Positions 24,013-33,440 of a stretch of 64,000 nt of DNA are shown one piece after another. The stretch's first letter is position 1. Each line of letters opens with the position of its first letter. The notes under the pieces are model-generated. The model was not told the origin of the DNA and searched no databases. It was given only the letters and a program-made list of their open reading frames with translations. The translations under genes were made by a program, and so were the position numbers. This stretch comes from Aspidapion aeneum. Lineage: Eukaryota > Arthropoda > Insecta > Coleoptera > Brentidae. The stretch lies in assembly GCA_963576565.1 (NCBI GenBank), contig OY755039.1, positions 85,185,289 through 85,249,288 of the forward strand, read 5' to 3'.

Positions 24013-24060
24013 AGTGTTGACAGTTAACTGTTTCGTCCTTATGGAACTCCTCAGAACACT
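24013..24060 (-). ncRNA. Type-I hammerhead ribozyme HH2, intact core
   Basis: On the minus strand: AGTGTT, CTGAGGA, stem II GTTC/CATAA/GGAC with one G-U pair, GAAA, then the perfect palindrome ACAGTTAACTGT as stem III, cleavage triplet GTC and AACACT closing stem I. All core residues needed are present except the tolerant position-7 change shared by the family. Predicted cleavage is between 24019 and 24018. Confidence 0.85.
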
Positions 24061-24813
24061 GCTGGTCAATGTGACAATTCTTGCGAAGTTAATCTGACGG
24101 TTTTGTCTCTAATCATAAGTAAATAATAAGAAAACTATCGCAAGAAGCGCCATCTACCGAGATACGAGAGAAACAAAAAACAAAAGCAGGCGAAAAACTG
24201 CTATACATATCGATCAATGAAAAGATCGAATACAAATAAAAGAAAACAAACTATAGTCCGTGACCTACGACAGCTCTTTGTCTTTCAGGCCAGATCAACG
24301 CATCTTGCATTTTTTCCCGTCATCAAGACACGTGAGCCTCAATCAACGGAATTTTTAAGCCAAATAATACTAACAAACGTGGAATTTCGTACCCGTGAAT
24401 TTAAAAATCAAACAAGTTTCGTGTACCCGTGAATTTAAAAATCAAACAAGTTACGAAACTTGTTTGATTTTTAAATTCACGGGTACGAAATTCAACGTTT
24501 GTTAGTATCATTTGGCTTAAAAATTCCGTTGATTGACGCTCACGTGTCTTGGTGACCGGTAAAAATGCAATATGCGTTGATCCGGCCTGAAAGACAAAGA
24601 GCTGTCGTAGGTCACGGACTATAGTTTGTTTTCTTTTATTTGTATTCGATCTTTTCATTGATCGATATGTATAGCAGTTTTTCGCTTGCTTTTGTTTTTT
24701 GTTTCTCTCGTATCTCGGTAGATGGTGCTTCTTGCGATAGTTTTCTCACTATTTACTATGATTAGAGACAAAACCGTCTGATTAACTTCGCAAGAATTAT
24801 CACATTGACCAGC

Positions 24814-24842
24814 AGTGTTCTGAGGAGTCCCATAAGGACGAA
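24814..24842 (+). ncRNA. Hammerhead HH3, truncated
   Basis: AGTGTTCTGAGGAGTCC, loop CATAA and GGACGAA are kept, but the sequence then jumps to the downstream block tcttgaacccccgtgagg. GAAAC, stem III, the cleavage site and the stem I return strand are lost. Non-functional by inspection; evidence that the family decays by deletion. Confidence 0.8.
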
Positions 24843-24935
24843 TCTTGAACCCCCGTGAGGTTAAGCTTTCAGGCTACCCACAAAACTTGTTTGATTTTTA
24901 AATTCACAGGTACGAAATTCCACGTTTGTAATATT

Positions 24936-25320
24936 TTTTAGATTACCTACCTGGACATTTAAACCAAAATCAACTTTCAAAAGCAGCTTTTGATACAGTA
25001 TTTCTCTCTCTTAGGTTTATCTTCGATGAAACGTATTAAATTATTTCTTTTACCGGAGCGTGCCGTGACTACCAAATTTTTATTAAAACTCTCTCAGATA
25101 ACTTAAAAATTGCTGAAAACTTTTCTAATTGCGTAATTGAAAATACCCAAACTTTTCCGTGAGTTGATTAATATTAATTACAAAAAAGCGAAATTCAATG
25201 CCTCCGAAACTTTTAAAGCGCGCTATGCCGAGTAAAGAAACAGTTTTTGAATTTGCTTTTTTTTTTCGCTTTATGATGAAGGCAAACTTAGTTTATTTTA
25301 TGGCAACTTTATAGCTTTTA
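24936..25320. other. Spacer, no feature seen
   Basis: AT-rich, no gene or repeat recognised before the hairpin motifs at 25321. Confidence 0.4.
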
Positions 25321-25491
25321 GCTCACACATATACTATACTATAGTAGTGTGTTAGCTCACACATATACTATACTATAGTAGTGTGAGCTTTGGTGATCCT
25401 AATTTTTTCGAGAAAAAAAAAGTTGCTCCGATTTCAAAAGTTTTTATATATCTTTGCGTTTCAGATGATTTTGAAACATTTTTGTTGCGCC

Positions 25492-25535
<44 letters not shown>

Positions 25536-26099
25536 TTCTGTCTGTCTGTCTGTCTGTCTGTATGTCTGTCTGTAACGACCAACGCGCATAACTCAAAAAC
25601 CGCCTGGCCGATTTTAATGAAATTTGGCACCTAGGCTGGGTCTTGGGTCGAGATGGTCCCATTTAAAAATGAACAAAATCCACCGAACACAAACCAAATA
25701 AAGGGGTGGGGGTAGATTTCAAAAATTAGAGTTTATGTGAAAATATGGCGTGTGTGATATCAAACGAAAGGTAATTGAGTCTGAAGTTAAATAAAATATA
25801 TTTTAATTTATTTTGAAAAAAGGGTGGGGGTATATATCAAAAATTACAGTTTAAGTGAAAATATGGCGTGTGTGATATCAAACGAAAGGTAATTGAGTCC
25901 GGAGTTTAACAAAATACATTATAGTTTTTGTTTTTTTTTTAAGGGTGGGGGTATATTTCAAAAATTTGAGTTTAAGTCAAAACATGGCTTGTGTGGTATC
26001 AAACAAAAGGTAATTTAGTCTGGAGTTGAATAAAATACATTTCAGTTTTCAGTTATATTAGCTCACACGTACACTATTACTATAGTACCTAGTGTGATC
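25321..26099. mobile_element. Repeat element with hairpin ends and (TGTC)n
   Basis: Both ends have self-complementary GCTCACAC...GTGTGAGC-type hairpins (25354-25387; 26061-26099), the left one tandemly duplicated with a 33-bp period. Inside is a (TGTC)n run (about 25490-25575), then CCGATTT-N2-ATGAAATTTGG (near 25609), then three ~130-bp repeats with GGGTGGGGGTA and TATGGCGTGTGTGATATC. Frames across the TGTC run are artefacts. It is a dispersed non-coding element of unknown class; the hairpin ends could be Helitron-like, but I did not find proof. Confidence 0.65.
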
Positions 26100-26381
26100 T
26101 TAGGGGCCCATATATTGGCAGAGTATCTTAACTAGTTGCTTTCCTTTTTGAAGTACGTCGGTATTTCTCATAGCGAAATGGGGATTTAAGTATAAAAGGC
26201 CGCCTAGAAATAGTTTAAAGGTTTTTTCCTTCCTTCAACCTCTGACAACTTCCTTTCAGTACCTCAATTCCCTGACTTTTTAAGCTGCCTTGAATTGGGG
26301 ATGGGCCGATGGAACTGAACCTGTTGATTTGGAACAGGTATCTCGAACCTCTGCCGTGTACCTGTTACCTGATACGAAATA
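26100..26381. other. Spacer, no feature seen
   Basis: No gene recognised. It flanks TIR-family copy B. Confidence 0.35.
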
Positions 26382-26968
26382 TATAGTCCTGTCATTTCAA
26401 AAAGCCACACAAAAATTTGGCACGCGCCACACTAATCATAATAACCATTTAGGGGTTTCCAGCAAAAATTGAAAATTTATATTCAAATTTTGGGAAGAAT
26501 TTCTGTGTTTGAAGCACGGCTAGGTATACTTCATTCTTTAAAGTTTAAGCTTCGAACGTACCTTATTCCATTCTATAAGTACCTAATCCCTTCTCGAAAT
26601 ATAACAAAGGCTTTCGAAAGGTACCACCTGAATTCTTTAATACAGGGTCAAACTCATTTTAAAATTGTTAGCGGTTACTGTTTATATTAGGGATTTGAAT
26701 TATTATTGTGAATAATAACAATTATAAAGCTAATAAGTGATATTAATAATGGCGTTTTGGCGGCCATTTGAAACATCACAAACAAATTTTTGGAAACCAT
26801 TTGAGGACCAAGGAGGAGAAGAAGTGGTGGTACCATTAGTATCTGCGGAATTTAAACTTTTTATGTAAATTTTTTATATGGTGTCTTAAAAAAAAGGTAC
26901 CACTACAAACTTTTTTATAAAAAACAAGTAAAGTTAAAGAACAAAAAATCATAAAAAAAAATTTCTGT

Positions 26969-27040
26969 GTTTTTGCCGGGGATCAAACCTAGAACTTCTT
27001 GCTTTGTACGCAAACGCTCTCCCAATTGAGCCACCAAAAC
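26969..27040 (-). tRNA. tRNA-like segment (SINE head or tRNA pseudogene)
   Basis: A full cloverleaf can be drawn on the minus strand: acceptor GTTTTGG/CAAAAAC (one mismatch), D arm GCTC-loop-GAGC with an A-box-like TGGCTCAATTGGGAG, anticodon stem TTTGC/GCAAG with loop GTACAAA, and T arm with B-box-like GGTTTGATCCC (one mismatched pair). The nominal anticodon ACA would be an unusual isotype, and T-stem and acceptor mismatches are present. A tRNA-derived SINE head or pseudogene inside copy B is more likely than a working tRNA gene. Confidence 0.55.
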
Positions 27041-27078
27041 AACATATGTATAATTTGGTAAAACCTTAACTATATATA

Positions 27079-27680
27079 CAGAGTGTTTCAAAATTCAATA
27101 ACATAATTTTAGTGTTTAATTCCTTAAGTGATTTTAAGACAAAAAGTTCATATAAATCTTGGTCCGGCAACGCTTAATTTTCGAGATACAGGGCGTTAAA
27201 ATATTTTTATTTTTTTAGTTTTTTGTTTATAGCTTGTGCAATTTTGGGGATAATTAGCTCAAGTTTGGCGCTTATATTAAGCAATAGGCGCTACACTATA
27301 AGACGTGCCAAATGGTAGTAAAATCTAGAGAGTGATATTTTTTCAGGGGTTATGTTACCTTTTCCCCTGATTTTTTTTTGGTAAGCCACTGGTAGATTTT
27401 AAAACTACAAATAAAATGCTTGTTTCATCTGCAAACTTTTTTGTCTTTACAATTTTTTCGCATCTCTAACCGTTATAGAGAAAATCGCTGTTGCACTAAA
27501 GGCTGCTATCATCAAAATAGAATATGCTCATGTTTGGTATATGGAGAGTATATTAAAATAAACCAAAAAAATATTATTTAAAAAAATAAGCGTTTACGGA
27601 CGTTTATATGAACTTTTTGTCTTGAAATCACTCAAGGAATGTTACATTAAAATTATGTTATTGAATTTTTAAACACCCTG
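27079..27680. mobile_element. Mariner-type MITE, 602 bp
   Basis: Ends CAGAGTGTTTC and AAACACCCTG, followed by inverted blocks attcaataacataatttta and gacaaaaagttcatataaa. TA lies on both sides (27077-27078 and 27681-27682) as expected for Tc1/mariner insertion. CAGGGTGTTTC-type tips are known from insect mariner elements. Non-coding, nested in copy B. Confidence 0.8.
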
Positions 27681-27796
27681 TATGTGTCGTTAGTGTCACA
27701 GTTTAGTATTTTTTAAAATAATTTTTCGTTTTTGGTGATTTTTAGTCCTTGCATTATTGCATTGGTATTTAAGAAAAAACTTTTGATCTAAATTAT

Positions 27797-28734
27797 GTCT
27801 AGCTAAGTTGGAACCATATGGAAAACTTGTTTACTTTTAACTTTAGGAAAAAAAGTTATTCTTCATAAAAAGTTCTGCATGTTCTAAAACCTAAAATTCA
27901 ATCATCAGATATCAAATGTTTTTAGTCGTATACAAGGTTTGTCAAAAATTATAAATTTTGCTTAAAAGTAAAATACCTTTATTTTCGTCAATATCGAAAA
28001 TAGTTGTAAATAAAAGTCACTCAGAACTAAAAACTATGTTTAAATATGCAATTATATCAATTTTTAATGAAAAATTATGTTTAGTTAATTTTGACTAGTT
28101 TTTCTACATTATACAGTGCAGTGGCCTATATGAGCCCCCAGGCCCCCCCGTAGCTAAGATTTTTTTTAGATATTTTCCACATATTGCATAAATACAAACA
28201 TAAAATAGCATAAAATACGGCCTCATGGGTCTCGGGGCCCCCCCGAAACTGTGTTGGGCCCCCCGAAACTTTTTTCTATATACGCCACTGATACAGTGAT
28301 ATAATGATAACTAATTGACTAATGATACTATTCTTATGTGTTTTATATATTCTAACGCATTTTGACGGTTACAATAATCCATTTGACTAAGTTACTTCTA
28401 ACTACAGTTTTTACATTGTTATTATTGAAATATGTACATATTATGAAAAAAACTGAAATATATTTGTTTTAATGTAAATGGTGGTAATAGCATATTTAAA
28501 CAAGGCTTTTAGTTTTGATTGACTTTTCTTTATAACAATTTTTGATATTGTCAAAAATTTACTCTTGGTCAAAATTTATATTTTTTGACAAACCTCGAAT
28601 GCGACTGAAAAAATTTGACATCTGACGATTGTATTTAAAATTTTAAAACATGCAGAACTTTTTATAAAGAGTAACCTAAATTTCCTAAATTAAAAATAAA
28701 AAAGTTTTCCATATGGTTTCAACTTAGCTAGACA
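27797..28734. mobile_element. Palindromic TIR element, 0.94 kb
   Basis: Arms of about 170 bp or more: GTCTAGCTAAGTTGGAACC followed by atatggaaaac at the left and the inverse at the right. Further in, tctaaaacctaaaattcaat and the TTTGTCAAAAA block are mirrored. The loop holds a hAT-like MITE (28119-28290) inserted later. No coding frame. Confidence 0.75.
28119..28290. mobile_element. hAT-like MITE with perfect 8-bp duplication
   Basis: Starts CAGTGGCCTATATGAG and ends CTATATACGCCACTG. ATACAGTG flanks both sides exactly (28111-28118 and 28291-28298), the duplication size of hAT. The interior holds G/C runs and the agatattttccacat and aaatagcataaaat blocks also found at 5.8 and 6.2 kb. Youngest layer in a three-deep nest: copy B, palindrome, MITE. 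Confidence 0.85.
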
Positions 28735-28990
28735 ACATGTATAAAACCTGTTATAACAATTCATCCTGTACCTAATGTTACATTTAAATAAAATGTATAG
28801 TACCTATCTATTAATGATTATTATACGTATTAAGCGCCAACTTTTATGAAACGTTTTATTTTACTTGACTAAAAAAAAGTTCCCAGTTCGGCCCATATTC
28901 TCTTTTATTTGTTTAGGATTCCTTAATGGGTTTCACACTTAAAATTTTATTATGGTTTTCTTGGAGGCTTTTTGAAATAAAAGGACTTTT

Positions 28991-29574
28991 ACCTGTTCCG
29001 ATTGCGGGGATCAAAGATTCTAGTTTGGATTAGACGATCTCATCCAAAGCGGAACAGTCGACTGTACCTGCTCTAAAGCAACAAGGCCGCGGTTTAATCG
29101 TTTATAACAGCGTCGGTATATTGTAATAGGCTATTTTACTAAAATATAATACTTGAAAATAGGCTATTAATGAATCGGAATAAGATAATACCTAGATAGA
29201 AATATAAAAAATACTATAGGTGCACTGCAGAATGCAAAAAAAATAAAAACAATTTATTAAAAACAAAAAGTCTATAATTTTTGTAGAAACTAAGGAAAAT
29301 AACAGAAACATTTAGGTATTAATTTCTGATCGAAAATACCTTATGTAGTGATAAGAGCACATTGGAACCGTAACGGGTGATGCTAGGTACAAGAAAAACC
29401 TGTTCCGGCATGTCCCTACCTTGAATGACTTGGCGCTTATAAGCTTTGTCATATTAGTCTTATTATTACAGTTATTAACAAGATTTTTGTACCATATTCA
29501 AATAAAGCAAAATATCTTGGTATGAAACTTGATGCCTAATGCGCTTAAAAGCAAATTATGTTAATTAATAAAAA
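28991..29574. other. Spacer, no feature seen
   Basis: AT-rich, no coding frame or repeat recognised. Confidence 0.4.
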
Positions 29575-29822
29575 GCAAACAAGTTTTCGTGGCTAATCAA
29601 TTAAAAATAAGTTTTTATTTCCCTTATATTTTTCCGTGGGTAGCTCGAAAGCTTAACCCCACGAGGGTCTAATATCTAATGGACACCTAATAAGTGTTGA
29701 CAGTTAACTGTTTTGTCTAAATGAGACTCCTCAGAATACTGCTTGGTCAATGTGACACTCTTGCGAAGGTAATCAGAAAGTTTTGTCTCTGATCCTATGT
29801 TTATAGTGAAAAAACCCTGGCT
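29575..29822 (-). repeat. Hammerhead repeat unit, truncated, minus
   Basis: Carries the family blocks in reverse order: caagttttcgtggctaatc, tttttccgtgggtagc, the ribozyme region, and tttgtctctgatcctatg. It ends abruptly at 29822, where a mariner-like transposase fragment begins, so the outer half of the unit is missing. Confidence 0.75.
29693..29740 (-). ncRNA. Hammerhead HH4, damaged core
   Basis: Minus strand: AGTATT, CTGAGGA, stem II GTCT/CATTT/AGAC, then AAAA where GAAA is expected, stem III ACAGTTAACTGT, GTC and AACACT. Stem II changed from GTCC/GGAC to GTCT/AGAC on both sides, a compensatory pair suggesting past selection on structure. The loss of the G of GAAA and one mismatch in stem I predict it is now inactive. 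Confidence 0.75.
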
Positions 29823-29836
29823 TTTTTTTACCTGAT

Positions 29837-30121
29837 TTGAATCAGCAATATGGAAATACCTGGATCGGAAATCGAGGTCCAGTTGCCTGGCCTGCACGTT
29901 CGCCGGACCTTAAGCCTCTTGATTTTTGTATTTGGGGATACTTAAAGGTTAAGGTTTATTCTACTACTTATAATACGATAGAAGAAATTGAGGCAGCCGT
30001 TGTTCAAGTCATACAAGAAATTCCTGAACAAATGTTTAAAGATGCATGCATGTCTCTAATTTATCGATGCAGGATTTGCATGAATAACAACGGTGGAATT
30101 TTCGAACATTTGCTTATTTAA
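29837..30121 (+). pseudogene. Mariner-like transposase, C-terminal fragment
   Basis: About 94 codons with the block WPARSPDLKPLDFCIWGYLK near residues 18-37. The RSPDL aspartate corresponds to the third catalytic acid of the Tc1/mariner DDD/DDE domain. The tail IYRCRICMNNNGGIFEHLL also fits family C-termini. The first two catalytic acids are absent: the left side is cut off at 29822 by the hammerhead unit. Downstream non-coding DNA continues to a mariner-like tip GGGACACCCTG ending at 30768 followed by TA, so the 3' half of an element remains. Inactive. Confidence 0.85.
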
Positions 30122-30770
30122 TTCAATGCTTTGTTATCGGTTTTTAGTTTTATTTTAAATTAGATAATAAATTAAAACTTTTGTTTCAGAAATAAAAGAT
30201 AGATTTTAAGAAATTGTATTCTTTCCTAGCCAGAGAAAAATTAAAAAATAATGGTTTTAAAGATTTGCATATAAATCAAATAAATGGAAAGTTTTGAAAG
30301 GTAGTTACTTAGGTATGACAACAAACACAACTACGGCATTTATGTTACAGCCAACTAAGTGAAAAACAATTTTTTTAATAAATTCACATTTTCTGTCATC
30401 CAAAGATAGGCTTATTATACACTGTTGAAAAGCTCTTTTTCTACTCTATTTATTGAAGTATAAATCCAATATGGCGGTCATAAGAAATAACAAAGTTGGC
30501 TATGGTTTCAAAAAAGTTAGAAGGCCTAGAAAAAAATTGTTAACGTCATTCAATTGGCCGTAGTTGCTTATACAAAACTACCAAATTTTTCAAAAAACAA
30601 AATTTTTAGTTTTTGCTTGATATTTTAAATACCCCTGTAGATATTTTTAATTTTGATACGGCATCTGATTGGGCTTAGAAAAGCGCAACTTTTTTCTTTT
30701 TTAAACAAACTTGTATCTCTTACCGTTTCCGAAATTCCTATGTAGTTGCTTTTATTTGGGACACCCTGTA
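30122..30770 (+). mobile_element. 3' end of the mariner-like element
   Basis: Non-coding sequence after the transposase stop up to tttatttgggacaccctgta, where GGGACACCCTG is a typical mariner-family tip and TA follows at 30769. The opposite tip is missing, consistent with a 5'-deleted copy. Confidence 0.6.
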
Positions 30771-30789
30771 TAGCAGCTTATACTCACCT

Positions 30790-31105
30790 GCTCTTGTTCT
30801 AGTTTCTCTCGTATCTCGGTAGATTGTGCTTCTTGCGAGTGTTTTCTCACTATAGACATAGGATGAGAGACAAAACTATCTGATTAACTTCGCAAGGGTT
30901 TAACATTGACCAAGCAGTGTTCTGAGGAGTCTTATAAGGAAGAAACGGTTAACTGTCAACACTTATTAGGTGTCTATTAGATCTTGGACCCCCGTGAGGT
31001 TAAGCTTTCGAGATACCCAAGGAAAAATATGAGAAAAACAAAAACGTTTTTTACCCGATTAGCCACGAAAACTTGTTTAATTTTTAAATTCACGGGTACT
31101 AAAAG
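30790..31105 (+). repeat. Hammerhead repeat unit, plus
   Basis: Blocks in order: gtttctctcgtatctcggta, gagacaaaactatctgatta, ribozyme, ccccgtgaggttaagctttc, and the end motif acttgtttaatttttaaa with CACGGGTACT. It faces the minus unit at 29.6-29.8 kb, so the two units flank the mariner fragment in inverted orientation. Confidence 0.8.
30916..30963 (+). ncRNA. Hammerhead HH5, stem II weakened
   Basis: AGTGTT, CTGAGGA, GTCT-TATAA-GGAA, GAAA, ACGGTTAACTGT, GTC, AACACT. Catalytic residues are kept, but the first pair of stem II is lost (G opposite A). Activity is probably reduced. Predicted cleavage after 30957. Confidence 0.75.
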
Positions 31106-31111
31106 GATCCC

Positions 31112-31243
31112 GCTCGGAGCTTATGGGCGGTGAATTTTGGTTGGATTTCTTTTAAGTTTCAGTATGTTGTAGATCTTGATGCCCTGATAAAAAGTTGTCA
31201 TTGCCCCAACGTCGTCCGAGCTATGGTTTCTAAGATACAGGGG
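31112..31243 (+). repeat. 130-bp dispersed repeat, copy 1
   Basis: Starts AAAGGATCCCGC or close to it and runs through ggagcttatgggcggt, cagtatgttg, agatcttgatgccctgat and tatggtttctaagatacag. The inverse copy is at 39905-40037. This copy directly abuts the hammerhead unit end. Function unknown; it may be a segment of a larger element. Confidence 0.75.
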
Positions 31244-31609
31244 TTCAAAGTTTCAGTTTTTAGATTTTGTGCTTTTTTCACAAAAAACTATTTCATGTCA
31301 TTTCTACCAATTCTGAAAAATGATTTTATTGTTTGTTACATATCAACCGTTAGGTCACAAGTGGAGCTTAATATACAAACAAAAAAATTGGACCTATTAA
31401 CAATTTGCTACATTCAGTGGCGTTCCAAATATAAAAATGATTAAAAAATATTTATTTAAAAAACGATGCTTTACAGAATTAGCTATAAAAAAACAAAAGG
31501 TGGAATTTTTTTTGTTTTTTGCTATGTTTTAGGAATCTTCCAAAGAAACCAGAATATGTATATATGGTAAAAATCGGTTTGTAAAGTTTTTCACAAAACG
31601 CTGTAAATG

Positions 31610-33440
31610 AAAATTGAAATGCAAAATACTTTCGTTTTTTTTAATGATATTATTTAAACAAATATAATTATTAGGTTAATAGAATAATTTTTGTTGCTCA
31701 CATTACTTTTTTAGTCATTTATTCATGCAAGGCCAACACAAAAATAGAGGCCACGACCCTGAAAAAATCAGCTGTTCTCCCGGGGCTGATTTTTACATTG
31801 GGTCTTATGGGAGGTCAGACGTTTTTTTATGATATTTTCAAAATGGCACTACAGATTTCGGCGAAATTTCAGTGAAATATTCTCAGATCCCATCCCCATA
31901 TTCCACCAAACTTTTGTAAGGATGCAAGAAGATTAAAAGGTTAAAATCTTCAAAATTTAGCATTCCTTATTTTGAATTCAAATTACCCGCCATGTACCGC
32001 ATGCCAACTGTTATATTTGACATGTATTTGACTTTGTCATCTGTGGTTGTCACATTCGCTTCTGTTTTAAATTTAATTTTAGTGTGAGCTTATGAAGCGG
32101 CTCTAAAAAATTAAAGATTACTATACATTTTAAAAAAATTGTTCTTCAAGAATATAGTAAAAACAATCATAAAACCGGCTTTATTTTTAAAAAATCAAAT
32201 ATTCTTGAACCGTCATTCCAACTTCAATATTTTAAAGACAATCAGCTGTGTCGTGACGCAACCATCAAAAAAAAAATCAGCCCCGGATGTGACGTCAACA
32301 AAGTGGAGGATCGTGGCCCGTCCGTTTTGATAGCCCTGATTCATGCAGTGCAGGATAAATGTTCGAAATTGTAACTTCTTTTAACATTGATTTTTTGGCG
32401 ACATTAAAAGTAAAATAAAAAAGTTTAACAATACAATCTGTCAATTTGACATTGGCAGATTAAACGAGCTAAAGGTGAGCTCAACATGAAAAAAAGTTAT
32501 ACCAGATGGGCCAAAAAAAAACGGACAATCTTTTTTTCATTATAACTTGTAAACTATACAATCGATGTTAATGGGACAAACTGCACTTATTAGACAATTA
32601 ATGACTAAATATATTTTTTTGTCCGATATCTCAAAATCCCGGATGGCGGACGAAATTAAATTGTACCCTTAAAAGATGCTTGTCTATTCTTGTGTTGCGA
32701 ACATGCTTTAATTAATTTTTAAATCGGTAAAAAAGCTGCATTGTTGTCACGCACGACAAGGTGCAAATCAGCAAAATCGGTTTATTGATTCTAAAAAATA
32801 TATTTTTGTTTCAACCATTATTTTGAATATTCTACGATTGCCTTGCCGATCACGTCTACATTTATTTCATTAGAAATTTGTTACTCATGAACCGATTTTG
32901 ATAGCAAGAATGCAGCTTTTTTACTAATTAAAAAAAATAAATAAAGAATGTTCGCAACACAAAAATAAAGAATCATCTTTGAAGGGTATTATTTAATTTT
33001 GTCCACCATCTGGGATTTTGAGATATCGGACAAAAAATATATTTTATCAAAACTCTGATTAATTCTCTGCCAAGTGCTGTGTGTCCCATTAAAATCGATT
33101 GTAAAGTTCAAAAGTTATAATGAAAAAAAATTGTCCAGTTTTTTTTTGGTCCACCGTATAACTTTTTTCATGTAGAGCTTACCTTTAGCTCGTTTTACTA
33201 ACCCGCCAATGTCAAATTGACAGATCATATTGTTTTTTATTATTAATGTCGCCAAAAAAAACAATGTCAAAAAAAGTTAGGATTTCGAACATTTATCTTA
33301 GTAAATTACACGCTACTGAATGACTAAGTGAATAAAAAAGTACTCTGAGCATCAAAAATCATTCTATTGACCTCATAATATTTGTTTAAAAATTATCGTT
33401 AAAAAAAAGCGAAATTTAAATTCCCGTAAAAAAATGGTTT
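31610..33440. mobile_element. Large palindromic element, ~1.8 kb
   Basis: Arms mirror each other around about 32840. Matching pairs are aatgttcgaaattgtaactt with its inverse near 33270, gtcaatttgacattggcaga with its inverse near 33210, tccgatatctcaaaatccc with its inverse near 33010, and agctgcatt with aatgcagct nearest the centre. The left arm is interrupted by a separate insertion (31728-32338). Outer limits are approximate because similarity fades. No transposase. Confidence 0.75.
31728..32338. mobile_element. TIR insertion in palindrome arm, ~610 bp
   Basis: ATTCATGCA is present at both edges (31721-31729 and 32339-32347), and removing the insert restores the palindrome arm. The tips align as CAAGGCCAACACAAAA and CAGGGCTATCAAAAC, each followed by GGCCACGA. 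Internal inverted AAAAATCAGC blocks with CCCGGGGC lie near both ends. Size and tips suggest hAT, but where the duplication ends and the tip begins is ambiguous by two bases. Confidence 0.75.

Larger units (their letters stand above)
23886..24935. repeat. Inverted pair of hammerhead repeat units
   Basis: A head-to-head palindrome centred at about 24454. The minus unit spans roughly 23897-24420; the plus unit runs 24457-24935. The end motif (aaacttgtttgatttttaaa in the plus sense) occurs twice in tandem at the centre (near 24409 and 24440) and once at the outer edge of each unit. In the minus unit its successive copies are 512 bp apart (23897 and 24409), which gives the monomer length. The plus unit is shorter through deletions, including one through its ribozyme. 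Frames over 24217-24658 are mirror images produced by the palindrome. Confidence 0.85.
26382..28990 (+). mobile_element. TIR-family copy B with nested insertions
   Basis: The left 480 bp match copy C: TATAGTCCTGTCATTTC, GGCACGCGCCAC, then ggaggagaag and ggtggtaccatta. The right end matches C with cctatctattaatgatta and GGCTTTTTGAAAT. The middle (about 26860-28770), present as family sequence in A and C, is replaced by a tRNA-like segment, a mariner-type MITE and a palindromic element that itself contains a hAT MITE. No transposase is encoded. Confidence 0.7.

Noticed and set aside
25373..25662. Frames of alternating DRQT or SVCL repeats
   Set aside because: They translate the (TGTC)n microsatellite.
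26969..27040. Functional tRNA gene
   Set aside because: Stem mismatches, an unusual nominal anticodon and location within a repeat favour a SINE head or pseudogene.
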